From: Tritrichomonas foetus
Lineage: Eukaryota; Parabasalia; Tritrichomonadida; Tritrichomonadidae
Length of the DNA: 64,000 bases
Direction: 5' to 3'
Assembly: GCA_001839685.1 (NCBI GenBank)
Contig: MLAK01000749.1
Coordinates: 124,001-188,000, forward strand
Shown here: piece by piece, positions 56,114 to 64,000 of the stretch
How the letters are laid out: every line of letters begins with the position of its first letter
Position numbering within the stretch: the first letter of the stretch is position 1
The notes under the pieces: model-generated
What the model saw: the letters and a program-made list of their open reading frames with translations, nothing else
Told to the model about the DNA's origin: nothing
Database searches by the model: none
Program-made: the position numbers and the translations under genes

Positions 56114-56454
56114 ACTCTAACACATTTTTGAATACTTAACGATTCTCGAATTTTTCATAATGTATATGGTCAATAATTCAATTCACGTGATCAACTATTC
56201 ATACAAAAAGTGAATGGTCATTTTTGTTCTCATTTGTATTCAATTTTGGGAAAATGATAACTTTTTTAACATATATATGGCCTAAAATTGAATGCCACAG
56301 GGTGTAATTGATGCCAAAAATGATCATGTGACATGATGTAAAAATCTTTGGTAAATAATTTATTGAAATTATTCTATCGTCGTAAATAAACCGTCTCAAC
56401 CGAGTTTTTCTTTTGAAAAATATTCGAATCAAAATCGAAATCGCTGCTCATCAA
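56114..56454. other. Divergent promoter region
   Basis: 341 bases between the LRR gene (minus) and the coiled-coil gene (plus). TCTCAACC (about 56394) and TCATCA (56448-56453) precede the plus gene. Confidence 0.4.
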
Positions 56455-57372
56455 ATGTCACACGAAGAATACCTTCAACAAAAACCAAATCAACCAGAAA
56501 CTCATGAAGAAGAAGAAGAAGCCCAAGCCGATATGAAGAGTGAGCTCGAAGCGATTGTCGAGCTTGATTTCGAAAAAGCATTTTCATTAGCCCATAAACG
56601 ATTCCAATATTTCGACGATGAAGCTGAAAACGAAAAGGCACATTATGAAGAACAAGCTCAAATTCTCGAACAGCAAAATTATGATCAATATAATGATGAA
56701 ATTAACCGAATCAGTCAAGATTATCTCCAGAATGCAGATCATTATAAAAACATGTGGCAGGATTACTGTAAAGCTTTAGTTGTTCAGCATCGTTCAGAGG
56801 CGGCTGAAATGGAGCGGCAATGGAGAGAGGCTCGAGATATCCAAATCGCACGCGCCAACGAAAAGGCTCAGGCATCTTACGGGACGGCTAGAATACTCGC
56901 AATGTGTGATATGTATGACAAAGCCATTGAATTGAGAAATAATGCCCAAGAAGCGGCAGCTGATATAAATTCGCCAGAACTTCAAAAAATCGATATCGAA
57001 TATACTGATCGCTTCCAGCATATGACCAAACGCCATTTCGCCGAATATCAATATCTACATCGACATCTAAAAGCTTTGATGAGAACTTTACGCGAAAGAG
57101 CAAACGCTCAAAGAAAAACCGCTGAAGCGAACTTGCAAGTTGAGCAAGCCCAAAATACAACTCTGATTCTTGAAACTGTCGTAAAAGAAGGAGTGAGCCC
57201 GAAAGCAAAAGAAAGCCTCATTCAGTCTTTCTCTCCCCGATCAAAGGAAAGGCCTGCTTCCAAAGCTAGATCATACGCTCTCAGACTAAGTCCAAGAAGT
57301 TTCTCTTCACGTGCAGCGTCGTCATTGGCATACAGCAGCATGTCAGGAATTACCCCAAGAGCGAAAAAATGA
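56455..57372 (+). CDS. Coiled-coil protein with Ser-Pro-Arg tail
   Basis: 305 residues from ATG 56455; a longer frame from a TTG at 56413 is rejected. An acidic N-terminal stretch (THEEEEEAQADM) is followed by a long charged helix from about 30 to 235 (FEKAFSLAHKRFQYFDDEAE; WQDYCKALVVQHRSEAAEME; RARANEKAQ-type and HLKALMRTLRERANAQ). The tail repeats SPR/SPK motifs (QSFSPRSKERP, RLSPRSFSSR, GITPRAKK), which look like CDK-type phosphorylation or microtubule-binding sites. Family not recognised; basal-body or cytoskeletal function is a guess. Codon usage is fairly G+C-rich. Confidence 0.8.
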   Translation: MSHEEYLQQKPNQPETHEEEEEAQADMKSELEAIVELDFEKAFSLAHKRFQYFDDEAENEKAHYEEQAQILEQQNYDQYNDEINRISQDYLQNADHYKNMWQDYCKALVVQHRSEAAEMERQWREARDIQIARANEKAQASYGTARILAMCDMYDKAIELRNNAQEAAADINSPELQKIDIEYTDRFQHMTKRHFAEYQYLHRHLKALMRTLRERANAQRKTAEANLQVEQAQNTTLILETVVKEGVSPKAKESLIQSFSPRSKERPASKARSYALRLSPRSFSSRAASSLAYSSMSGITPRAKK

Positions 57373-58020
57373 GAGTGACTCATTTCGTTGATGGATTTCA
57401 ACTTTTTCTTTTCATTTTATTGATCGGTTTTTTATATTTTTGATTGACTGATGTTTATTTTTTTTTTTTATTAAATACTATATTGAAATAAAGGACAAAC
57501 TAGCGACCTCTCCATTTTTTCATCACTTTTTAAATTTTCATTTTTGCTTTTTTACAATCTTCTTTGTGTGAAAACAATAAGATGAATCTATTTAGTATCC
57601 TTCATGAATTACTCGTTAATATTCAGACAGGAATAGAATGAGTTATTTGCTTTTTCTGAGAAATCTGAATAGAAATGTATTAAAATGAAAATGATAAATG
57701 AAATGCTTTTCTTTTTAGAATCATCTATAATTATATTGAATCATCTAGAATCATCTTGAATTATGTATCATAAAATAAGGAACATTTCCAGAAAATCCAA
57801 ATATTTTAGATGATTCATCTCAACGAATTAATGATATCGAATTTGGTGATGAAAGAAGAAAGTAAAAGAAAAAACAACTCCGCCTGATCTATAGAAACTC
57901 AAACTGTTGGATGAAAAATCAAAAAAGGAATCAGTTCAGGAATGTATCGCATAAGATGGAAAAATAAAAAATTGCGTAAAGAAAAATTTTAATTTAATTT
58001 CTTGACCAAAGTTTTATTGA
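57373..58020. other. Convergent spacer
   Basis: 648 AT-rich bases between the coiled-coil (plus) and Rho (minus) genes. A short direct repeat AATCATCT-type (57718-57763, three near copies) is the only structure seen. Confidence 0.4.
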
Positions 58021-58566
58021 TCAAGCTATATTGCAACAAGATTTTTCCTCAGGAACTTTCGCGATTATCTCAGTAATAGCTTTATCAAACACTTCCTTAA
58101 CATTTTCGTTCTTCAAAGCCGAACACTCGACGTAACCGAGTGCTCCAATCTTCGCTGCGAGCTTCTTTCCGTCTTCTGGTGAGAGATTCTCTGGAGTCGA
58201 TTCGCGCAAGTCTGTTTTAGTACCAATGAGGAGAAATTCTGGATTCTTAGCGTAGTTTCCAATTTCGGGTATCCAGATACTTTCCAAGTTTTCGTAGGAT
58301 GCGCGGTCAACAACAGAGAAACATAAAAGAAATACGTCTGTGTTTGCGTAGGACAATGTTCTGATGTTTTGAAGTTCTTCTTGTCCTGCAGTATCCCAAA
58401 GAAGGATTGAGTACTCGACCTGATCGACTTTCACTTTGGCTTTGTAATTCTCGAAAACTGTTGGAACATATTCTTCTGGAAATTTACCACTTGCGTATAC
58501 AACGAGAAGGCATGTTTTACCTACAGCACCGTCGCCAACAACAACGAGTTTGAGACTCTTAGACAT
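58021..58566 (-). CDS. Rho/Rac-family small GTPase
   Basis: 181 residues. All G boxes present: GDGAVGKTCLL (P-loop), the switch-I effector EYVPTVFENY (T35-type Thr), DTAGQEEL (switch II), GTKTDLRES as the G4 box in the Rac style, and ECSAL for G5. A Rho-specific insert is hinted at by LRESTPENLSPEDGKKLAAK. It ends SCCNIA, a CAAX box (CNIA) with an adjacent Cys, so it should be prenylated and perhaps palmitoylated and act at membranes on actin dynamics. Could cooperate with WASP-like effectors such as the WH2-like protein at 16085, but no evidence links them. ATG at 58566 follows an A-rich leader. Confidence 0.97.
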   Translation of the reverse strand: MSKSLKLVVVGDGAVGKTCLLVVYASGKFPEEYVPTVFENYKAKVKVDQVEYSILLWDTAGQEELQNIRTLSYANTDVFLLCFSVVDRASYENLESIWIPEIGNYAKNPEFLLIGTKTDLRESTPENLSPEDGKKLAAKIGALGYVECSALKNENVKEVFDKAITEIIAKVPEEKSCCNIA

Positions 58567-59183
58567 TTTTCTTTTTTTTAATTTTTGCTTAATTCCTTTT
58601 TCAATTTCACTTGAAAAAGTGGGAATTGGAAAAAGAAATTTGTTCGGAATATTCTGAAAAAGCAGAAAATATGGTAAGAAAAAGCATTGAAAAAGTAAGA
58701 GATATTTCTTAAAAAGTTTGAAGATTATTTACTTTTTTTGCGATACATTTTTCAGAAAAAGTTTAAAATTTTGATAATTTCTTTGAATTTATCTCAAAAA
58801 CATTAAGATGAGAAAATAAATAACCGTTTTTCACAATGATGAATATGGTGAAATACTAAGGTGAAAAAAAAATGCATTGATTTTTTTCTGAAAAGAAATC
58901 AATGCGTTTCTCCATAAATGCAATAATAACATATATTTTAAGGAGATGTTTTTATCGCTTCATCATCATAGAAAAAGTATTTTTTATGAAGGAATGGTCA
59001 ATTTTTTCCAAACCTGTCATTTCTTTTGACCAAAACAAAGAATAAATTCAAAAAGGCACATTCAATTGTTGGTTAATTCACTTGCAAATATTTGACCTTT
59101 TCTTCGATCAAATCATTGAATTCAATTTTGTCTAAAATGGTCGAGCAAATATAGCTTCAATTTCACGGATCAAGCCTATCTTC
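58567..59183. other. Divergent intergenic region with hairpin
   Basis: 617 bases between the Rho (minus) and ARM-like (plus) genes. It holds several AAAAAGT words and the hairpin at 58874-58905. Confidence 0.45.
58874..58905. repeat. 10-bp hairpin
   Basis: GCATTGATTT and AAATCAATGC, perfect, around a loop whose ends (TTTTC and GAAAA) can also pair. Lies between two divergent genes. Confidence 0.6.
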
Positions 59184-60725
59184 ATGATAGACTATAAATC
59201 TCTATCTTCTAATTTTGTAAAGCAAAGAATGGATATAATATCACGTGAAGATTATTTATCAAATGATGATGAAGAATTTATTTCGTCAAACGCTCATCAT
59301 TCTGTTGAAGATATTGATTTTCATTTAATTCAAGCAATTGAGAATTCATCAGCAACAGAAATTTGTCAATGCATAATTATGGCAAACTATTACATAAATG
59401 ATGAGAATGTTTTATATAATCCTTCTTTTCAATCTTTTATCAGGAAAATATTAATCATAATTATTAACACCAATAATGAATATGATATGAAATTACGAAT
59501 TGATTCACTTTGGCTTATCGGGAAATTGCTGCAAACCAATAATGAAGCGATTCATTTTTTAAAAGATCTGGAAATATTGGATCTGTTTCTAACTCTATTT
59601 GAGAACAATGAGCTTGATATCCAGAAATATCTACTCTTTTGTCTTCGACAATTTTCACTTCACTGTGACGAGTGTCATTTCGCTCTTGTTGGATGGCTTC
59701 AAAATCACGAAAATCTTTTCATACTTTTGAAACAATATATTGAAGGAATTGATCCTTTAAATGAAAAACTTAAAATTCCATCAATTTTATTTTTGAACTG
59801 CCTCATGAAAAAACCAACTTGTTTTAAAATCACACAATTTTGCCTAGATACTTTTATCAGTGTAATAAATGAGGCAGAATTTGATAATCTTTTTGATAAG
59901 GCTGTTATTGGGTTAGCTTATATTATTTCAAATAACGATAGTAAAGTATGGAGGCCAAAATTAACAATGTGCTATAATGGTAGTAATTTGAGTTTCATTG
60001 ATTCCTTAATCGCATTTCTTGATTTTATTGAAAATACAATGATTATTTCCAATATATTAAGAGTAATCATTGCTTGGTATCAAAAAAATGAGATCATTGA
60101 AAATCTAGAAATCGGTGCAATCATAAATCTACTCAACTATAGTCTCAATAATCAAATAAATCCTGAGATACAAAATGAAGCGCATAATGAAGTAAATAAT
60201 GGAATTTTAAATGGAGCAATGAATAAAACAACTATTAATGAACATGAAAGAGAAAATGCGAAAAAGTATCAAAGAATTCTTTTCATTTCTTCGTTTACTT
60301 TGAATACTTTGGCGGAATGTGGGAAGCCTTTCATTGTAGAAATGGTCGATAAAAATGTCTTGGAATATTCAATGAATGCTTATCACCATGCTGATTACCA
60401 AAGCAAAATTAATATTTCAATTCTTTGTTCAACAATTGCCGTTCATGGTCAAACCGGACACAAGAAAAAAATGATAGAAATGGGATTTTTAAATATGTTT
60501 GTTGATATGTTTCAATCAAAAATTATTGATCTATCTTATCGATCAGTAAGTGCAATATATTCTTTATTTCAAGCTGGTCAATGCTTCGATGGAACGAATA
60601 TTTGTACAAATGGATTTATCGAAATCGGTGGACTTGATGAAATAAATGAAATTTTAGAGCAAAATGAAGACGAAAAGTTATGCAAAATAGCCCATCTTTT
60701 AATTAATGATTATTTTGCAGAATGA
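59184..60725 (+). CDS. ARM-repeat-like protein (importin-alpha-like fold)
   Basis: 513 residues. After an acidic N-terminal 45 residues the sequence is all-helical with a repeated amphipathic pattern fitting armadillo repeats: LRIDSLWLIGKLLQ, YLLFCLRQFSLHC, LKIPSILFLNCLMKKP, NISILCSTIAVHGQ and LSYRSVSAIYSLFQAG. The repeat with GLAYIISNND and the later LNTLAECG recall importin-alpha ARM units with their W/N ladder, but the importin-beta-binding N-terminus is not evident and the W-x-x-x-N motifs are sparse. It is better called an ARM-like protein than an importin. Asn-rich insert near 320-345. Confidence 0.68.
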   Translation: MIDYKSLSSNFVKQRMDIISREDYLSNDDEEFISSNAHHSVEDIDFHLIQAIENSSATEICQCIIMANYYINDENVLYNPSFQSFIRKILIIIINTNNEYDMKLRIDSLWLIGKLLQTNNEAIHFLKDLEILDLFLTLFENNELDIQKYLLFCLRQFSLHCDECHFALVGWLQNHENLFILLKQYIEGIDPLNEKLKIPSILFLNCLMKKPTCFKITQFCLDTFISVINEAEFDNLFDKAVIGLAYIISNNDSKVWRPKLTMCYNGSNLSFIDSLIAFLDFIENTMIISNILRVIIAWYQKNEIIENLEIGAIINLLNYSLNNQINPEIQNEAHNEVNNGILNGAMNKTTINEHERENAKKYQRILFISSFTLNTLAECGKPFIVEMVDKNVLEYSMNAYHHADYQSKINISILCSTIAVHGQTGHKKKMIEMGFLNMFVDMFQSKIIDLSYRSVSAIYSLFQAGQCFDGTNICTNGFIEIGGLDEINEILEQNEDEKLCKIAHLLINDYFAE

Positions 60726-61165
60726 ATAATTTATCGCTCACTAATTTCACCAAATACAGTAGTACTGTTATAAACGAAATTAAAAATTCTTTAATGAATA
60801 ATTGTAAAGTCGGACAAGCATGAGATTTGACCGTTTTACAATACATCTTTCAATAGCTATCGTTCCATAGAAAAAAATGTGATGGATACTGAGAGGTGAA
60901 ATGAAAGTTGAATCTTCTAGTATATTTTATAGTATGTGGAATCACATATACTCTTTATATCCATGAGAAAATAACAATTTGTTCAAATGAATTATCAGGA
61001 TATTTCTATTTTGATGATTTTGGCAAAAATTAAGAACAGAAATAAATTTGCCATTTGGTTGAAATAAAACCTCAATTCTATACACATAAAAAGAGCTGTT
61101 TCGTCCTTCCCTATTTTTAATAAAATTATTTCCATTTTTTCTTTTGGCATAACATTTGCCCTTTA

Positions 61166-61645
61166 GTGGCGGTTTTTTATCAAAATGTTTTTTTTTTGAT
61201 AATCATAGAATTCAATCAACATCTATGTTTCAAGAATTGTATTAGTGGACAAAAGAAGTGGATGAACATATCCATCTCCATTGATAATGTTATCAAAAGG
61301 TACGGAATTGAAATCGAATATATTTTTGGTATGCTTCAAAGGAAAGAAGGTGGAATAATGATTACTAGTATCTTTTGAATAAGATCATATCTACGCAGAA
61401 TGGCATTTACTTCTTTATTTCTTCTTTCCAGAGTATTGGCTCATTAACTGTTCAAAAAAAAAAGGGAAACTTTTGTTAAAATTGGAAAGAACGATAAAAC
61501 TTTTTCTATAGATCAAAGAATTGACAGTCTTTCTTTGTATGACATCTCAAAAATTGTGAATATCCATCATGAAGCGCAAGATCCACTTTCTTTCGCCAAA
61601 AACCAGCATTTATATATTTCTGTTAGAATGCACAGAGAATGAAGA
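61166..61645 (+). pseudogene. Possible decayed gene with homopolymer frameshift
   Basis: A 70-codon open stretch (from 61166, no ATG) with protein-like sequence VIKRYGIEIEYIFGMLQ is followed, beyond a stop, by SLTVQKK interrupted by A10 at about 61454-61463 and continuing in another frame as ETFVKIGKNDKTFSIDQRI and DISKIVNIHHEAQDPLSF up to a TGA near 61639. The composition is coding-like but the family is unknown. Confidence 0.3.
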
Positions 61646-61837
61646 AATTTTTTCATCATATATCAAATTTAATCGGCTATTCATTTATTCAAAAGTTGAT
61701 TTTACAAATTCTCTCAATTTTTAATTAATTGAAAATAATCACTTTGAACGTTTTGGAGATGCAAAATAGAATAATTTTGAAAATTGTGGGTTTGTCTCAC
61801 TATATATAAAGAGAATATATTTCTTTTCCTAATGGAC

Positions 61838-61926
61838 TTATAAAGTGCTACAGGTTTTATCGTGATCATATAAGGTCAAATGAAATGTTAAATTAACAAA
61901 AAGTTTTATTAGGTCGCAATTTAGAT
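61838..61926. repeat. Palindromic intergenic repeat, copy 4
   Basis: From TAAAGTGCTACAGG to TAGGTCGCAATTTAGAT; the centre AAGGTCAAATGAAATG and TTAAATTAACAAAAAGT matches the centre of copies 2 and 3 in the reverse orientation. Arms more diverged. Confidence 0.7.
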
Positions 61927-62213
61927 AAAAATTGAAGAAAGGTCCCTTCACAAATTTAAAAGAAACCATTTCTTCTCAATTGAGACAAATATGAATTCAG
62001 GACAAATTCCAGAAACCAATCAAAGTTATTGGATATATTGAATGGTATTTATTCACGTATCCAATAAACTATAGAAATACACAATATTTTTTCAAAGGAA
62101 ATAAAATGATTTTGTCCATAATTCTATATATCGTGTAAGAACAATATTTCCTCTACAAAAAATAATGCAAATTCATAAAAAGGATTGATAAATTAGAGAA
62201 TTGAGTCTCAAAC

Positions 62214-62224
62214 TCACTTCATTC
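62214..62224 (+). promoter_or_regulatory. Inr-like TCACTTCATTC before the kinase
   Basis: Two overlapping TCAYTY words, followed by AAAAAGT (62225-62231), 17-27 bases before the ATG at 62241. Confidence 0.5.
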
Positions 62225-62240
62225 AAAAAGTGGTACAACA

Positions 62241-63488
62241 ATGATTGATGATCAAGAGCAGATGAAAGAGAATTTCCCTAAGATCTTCGGTCAATATCAC
62301 TTCATGCGGGTTATAGGGCGTGGTGCTTATGGAGTCGTCATTTGTGCCCAAGATATTTTCGAACAAGAATTTGCGGTTAAAGTTATTTCGCGAGAATTCC
62401 TGAAATCTACCAATTCGTTTTTATCATTCGAACAGGAACTTCGAGTTCATCAGTCGCTAGACCATTTCAACATTGTCAAGATTCGAGAAGTGTTATATGA
62501 ACCGGAATATATTTACGTTGTCATGGATCTTTGTTCTCGTGGCGACTTATTCACATTTATATCAGAAGAAAGTCCCCTCCCATTGACGCTCATCAGAAAC
62601 ATATTTTTCCAGATATTGCAAGGTGTTCGATATCTCCATAATAGAGATATCGCCCATCTCGACCTAAAACCTGACAACATTTTAATGACAGGTGATAACA
62701 TCGTGAAGATCAACGATTTCGGGTTTTGTGAAGCTCCCCCAAAACGAACATTGCCAGGTGCAGCTGGAACGCTGTACTACTAAGCACCAGAAATTATATC
62801 AAAAAAGTTTTGTAGTAATCTTCCTGCAGATATTTGGTCACTTGGTATTGTTCTTTTTGCCATGTCGAGTGGGTCGCTTCCGTGGATCCCAGGAAATGAT
62901 GACGAAATTAGTGAGCAAATAATGAAGGGAAATTTATCATATCCAAATGATCTCAATTCTGCTGTCTTTCGAATAGTGAATAAATGCTGTCAGGTTGACA
63001 GAAACGATAGACCAACTATTGATGAGCTTATTAATGATCCATGGTTTGAAAATGAACGTGCAAAATTAGCTGCACAAACATCAAGTTTGATGAATAGTCC
63101 CAATATATTGATGTCACAACCGAGAGTATCATCCAGTATGAATCCAAGTTTTAGCGGAGCTGGAAATAAAAGTGTGCTAGGTAGTGGAGTACTTGGAAAA
63201 GGTTTATCGACAAGTGTTGGACTATTTCCATCTACAAGTGCAAATATGACTGGATATTTACCAAAAAGAAATTTCTGTGGAATTACTGGGACTGTAAACT
63301 TGCCTGCAAGTGGAAGTTTGAGGAGTGTTTTTAATTCATATAATAAGAAAAAGCTGATAATTGTTCGACCAGTGGAAAGCCAAGAAGTTGTGAGAGTGAA
63401 TGGCTCTCAAAGTTTGGCGAAATTCACTTTGACTCGAGCACCAATGAAGACTCACAAAGAAAATATCATTACATCAGGATTACAGTGA
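62241..63488 (+). pseudogene. CAMK-like Ser/Thr kinase interrupted by one in-frame TAA
   Basis: The frame from ATG 62241 to 63488 is one reading frame of 416 codons, with a single TAA at 62781-62783. The first part has GRGAYGVV, FAVKVI (VAIK Lys), HLDLKPDN (HRD with Arg to Leu), NDFGF and AGTLYY; then the stop; then APEIISKKF, ADIWSLGIVLFAM and a normal C-lobe. The tail is Ser-rich with KRNFCGITGTVNLP. The stop replaces a single residue between GT-x-x-Y and APE. Possible explanations: a recent nonsense mutation, a sequence error, or programmed readthrough. Because all other motifs are intact, decay must be very recent if it is real. Translation ending at the TAA would give 180 residues with a truncated C-lobe. 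Confidence 0.8.
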
Positions 63489-64000
63489 CTGTGTATTCAC
63501 AATTATACGTATTTTCCTGTTTGGTTTTTGTTATTTTTCATGATATATATATATATTTTTATTGATAATTAATTAATTTTATGACTGAGAACGAATGGAT
63601 ACAATTAATGCGATTTATTTTGTAGAAATGATTGCTATTGTTAATTATGCGTAAAAATGCAATATATTATACAAATCTTTTCTTTTAACTTTCCCTGAAT
63701 AGACACTTGATATATAGAGATTTTTATTATTTTGAGAAAATTTATAACCAATTTATGAATTTTAATTTTTTTTTCTTTTAAAAAAAACAAAAAATACAGA
63801 TAGTTGATCTTCATGCCATTAAACTTTAGGAGTTGTGTGTATTTTGCTTCATGGGAAAATTGAAGTTGACATTATTTTGAGCATGAATCAACCTGTTATG
63901 TTTTTAATCATTTTAAGGTTAGAACTAAGTTTTCTTTGATTTATTCTAATTTCAATCTCATGAACAGGAATTTCAAGCATAGAGATTCTGACTATTTCTT
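63489..64000. other. Right-end intergenic sequence
   Basis: AT-rich, with an AT dinucleotide run near 63545-63556. No ORF or RNA gene is seen. Confidence 0.4.

Larger units (their letters stand above)
60726..62240. other. Intergenic, 1.5 kb, with possible gene remnant
   Basis: Contains copy 4 of the palindromic element (61838-61926), the remnant at 61166-61645, and the initiator cluster before the kinase gene. The rest is AT-rich. Confidence 0.4.

Overview
ORGANISM. The window looks like nuclear DNA of a flagellated parabasalid (trichomonad), plausibly Tritrichomonas-like. Several things point there: AT-rich spacers around dense genes that are almost all uninterrupted; TCA-type initiator motifs (Inr, TCAYTW) a few bases to about 35 bases before many ATGs; a BspA-like leucine-rich-repeat gene; a DUF3447-type ankyrin gene; a BTB-like protein with a C-terminal discoidin-like domain; a metacaspase; and a dynein heavy chain. 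TAA, TAG and TGA all act as stops. The species call is inference; no rRNA or other marker is present. LAYOUT. 1-5.1 kb: the amino-terminal part of a very large ubiquitin-protease-like protein running off the left edge, and a PP2C phosphatase. 5.6-16.8 kb: BspA-like protein, a giant Ser-rich coiled-coil protein, a C2 protein, a SANT protein, an EF-hand-like protein and a proline-rich WH2-like protein. 17.3-24.2 kb: a DDE-transposase-derived gene, a Siw14-like phosphatase with a 26-nt intron, EF-1alpha and a DHHC palmitoyltransferase. 24.5-28.7 kb: the BTB/discoidin gene and a broken ankyrin gene. 29-43.4 kb: a CPSF6-like RNA-processing factor, a 4,034-residue dynein heavy chain and a CWC25-like splicing factor. 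43.5-44.4 kb: an assembly gap inside a 15-bp tandem repeat. 45.3-57.4 kb: HMG-box protein, coiled-coil protein, kinase, tetraspanin-like protein, BAR-like protein, metacaspase, LRR protein and another coiled-coil protein. 58-63.5 kb: Rho GTPase, ARM-like protein, and a kinase broken by one in-frame stop. HOW THE GENES RELATE. The genes are individually transcribed and do not form operons. Several are divergent pairs sharing about 300 bp (BTB/ankyrin, CPSF6/dynein, LRR/coiled-coil). A loose theme is RNA processing (CPSF6, CWC25, and a real tiny intron nearby) and the cytoskeleton (dynein, Rho, WH2-like, BAR-like, coiled-coil proteins). MOST NOTEWORTHY. (1) The dynein heavy chain keeps the dynein fold order, but its main ATPase site (AAA1) has lost both Walker A and Walker B in a gapless alignment, and AAA4 is also degenerate. 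(2) A 26-nt spliceosomal intron lies four bases after an ATG and restores a complete phosphatase. (3) A short palindromic element recurs in several intergenic regions. (4) An ankyrin array has related spacers of about 60 nt between every pair of repeats. (5) A kinase has a single TAA just before its APE motif. Some long open frames here begin with TTG or GTG; starts were moved to the first in-frame ATG.
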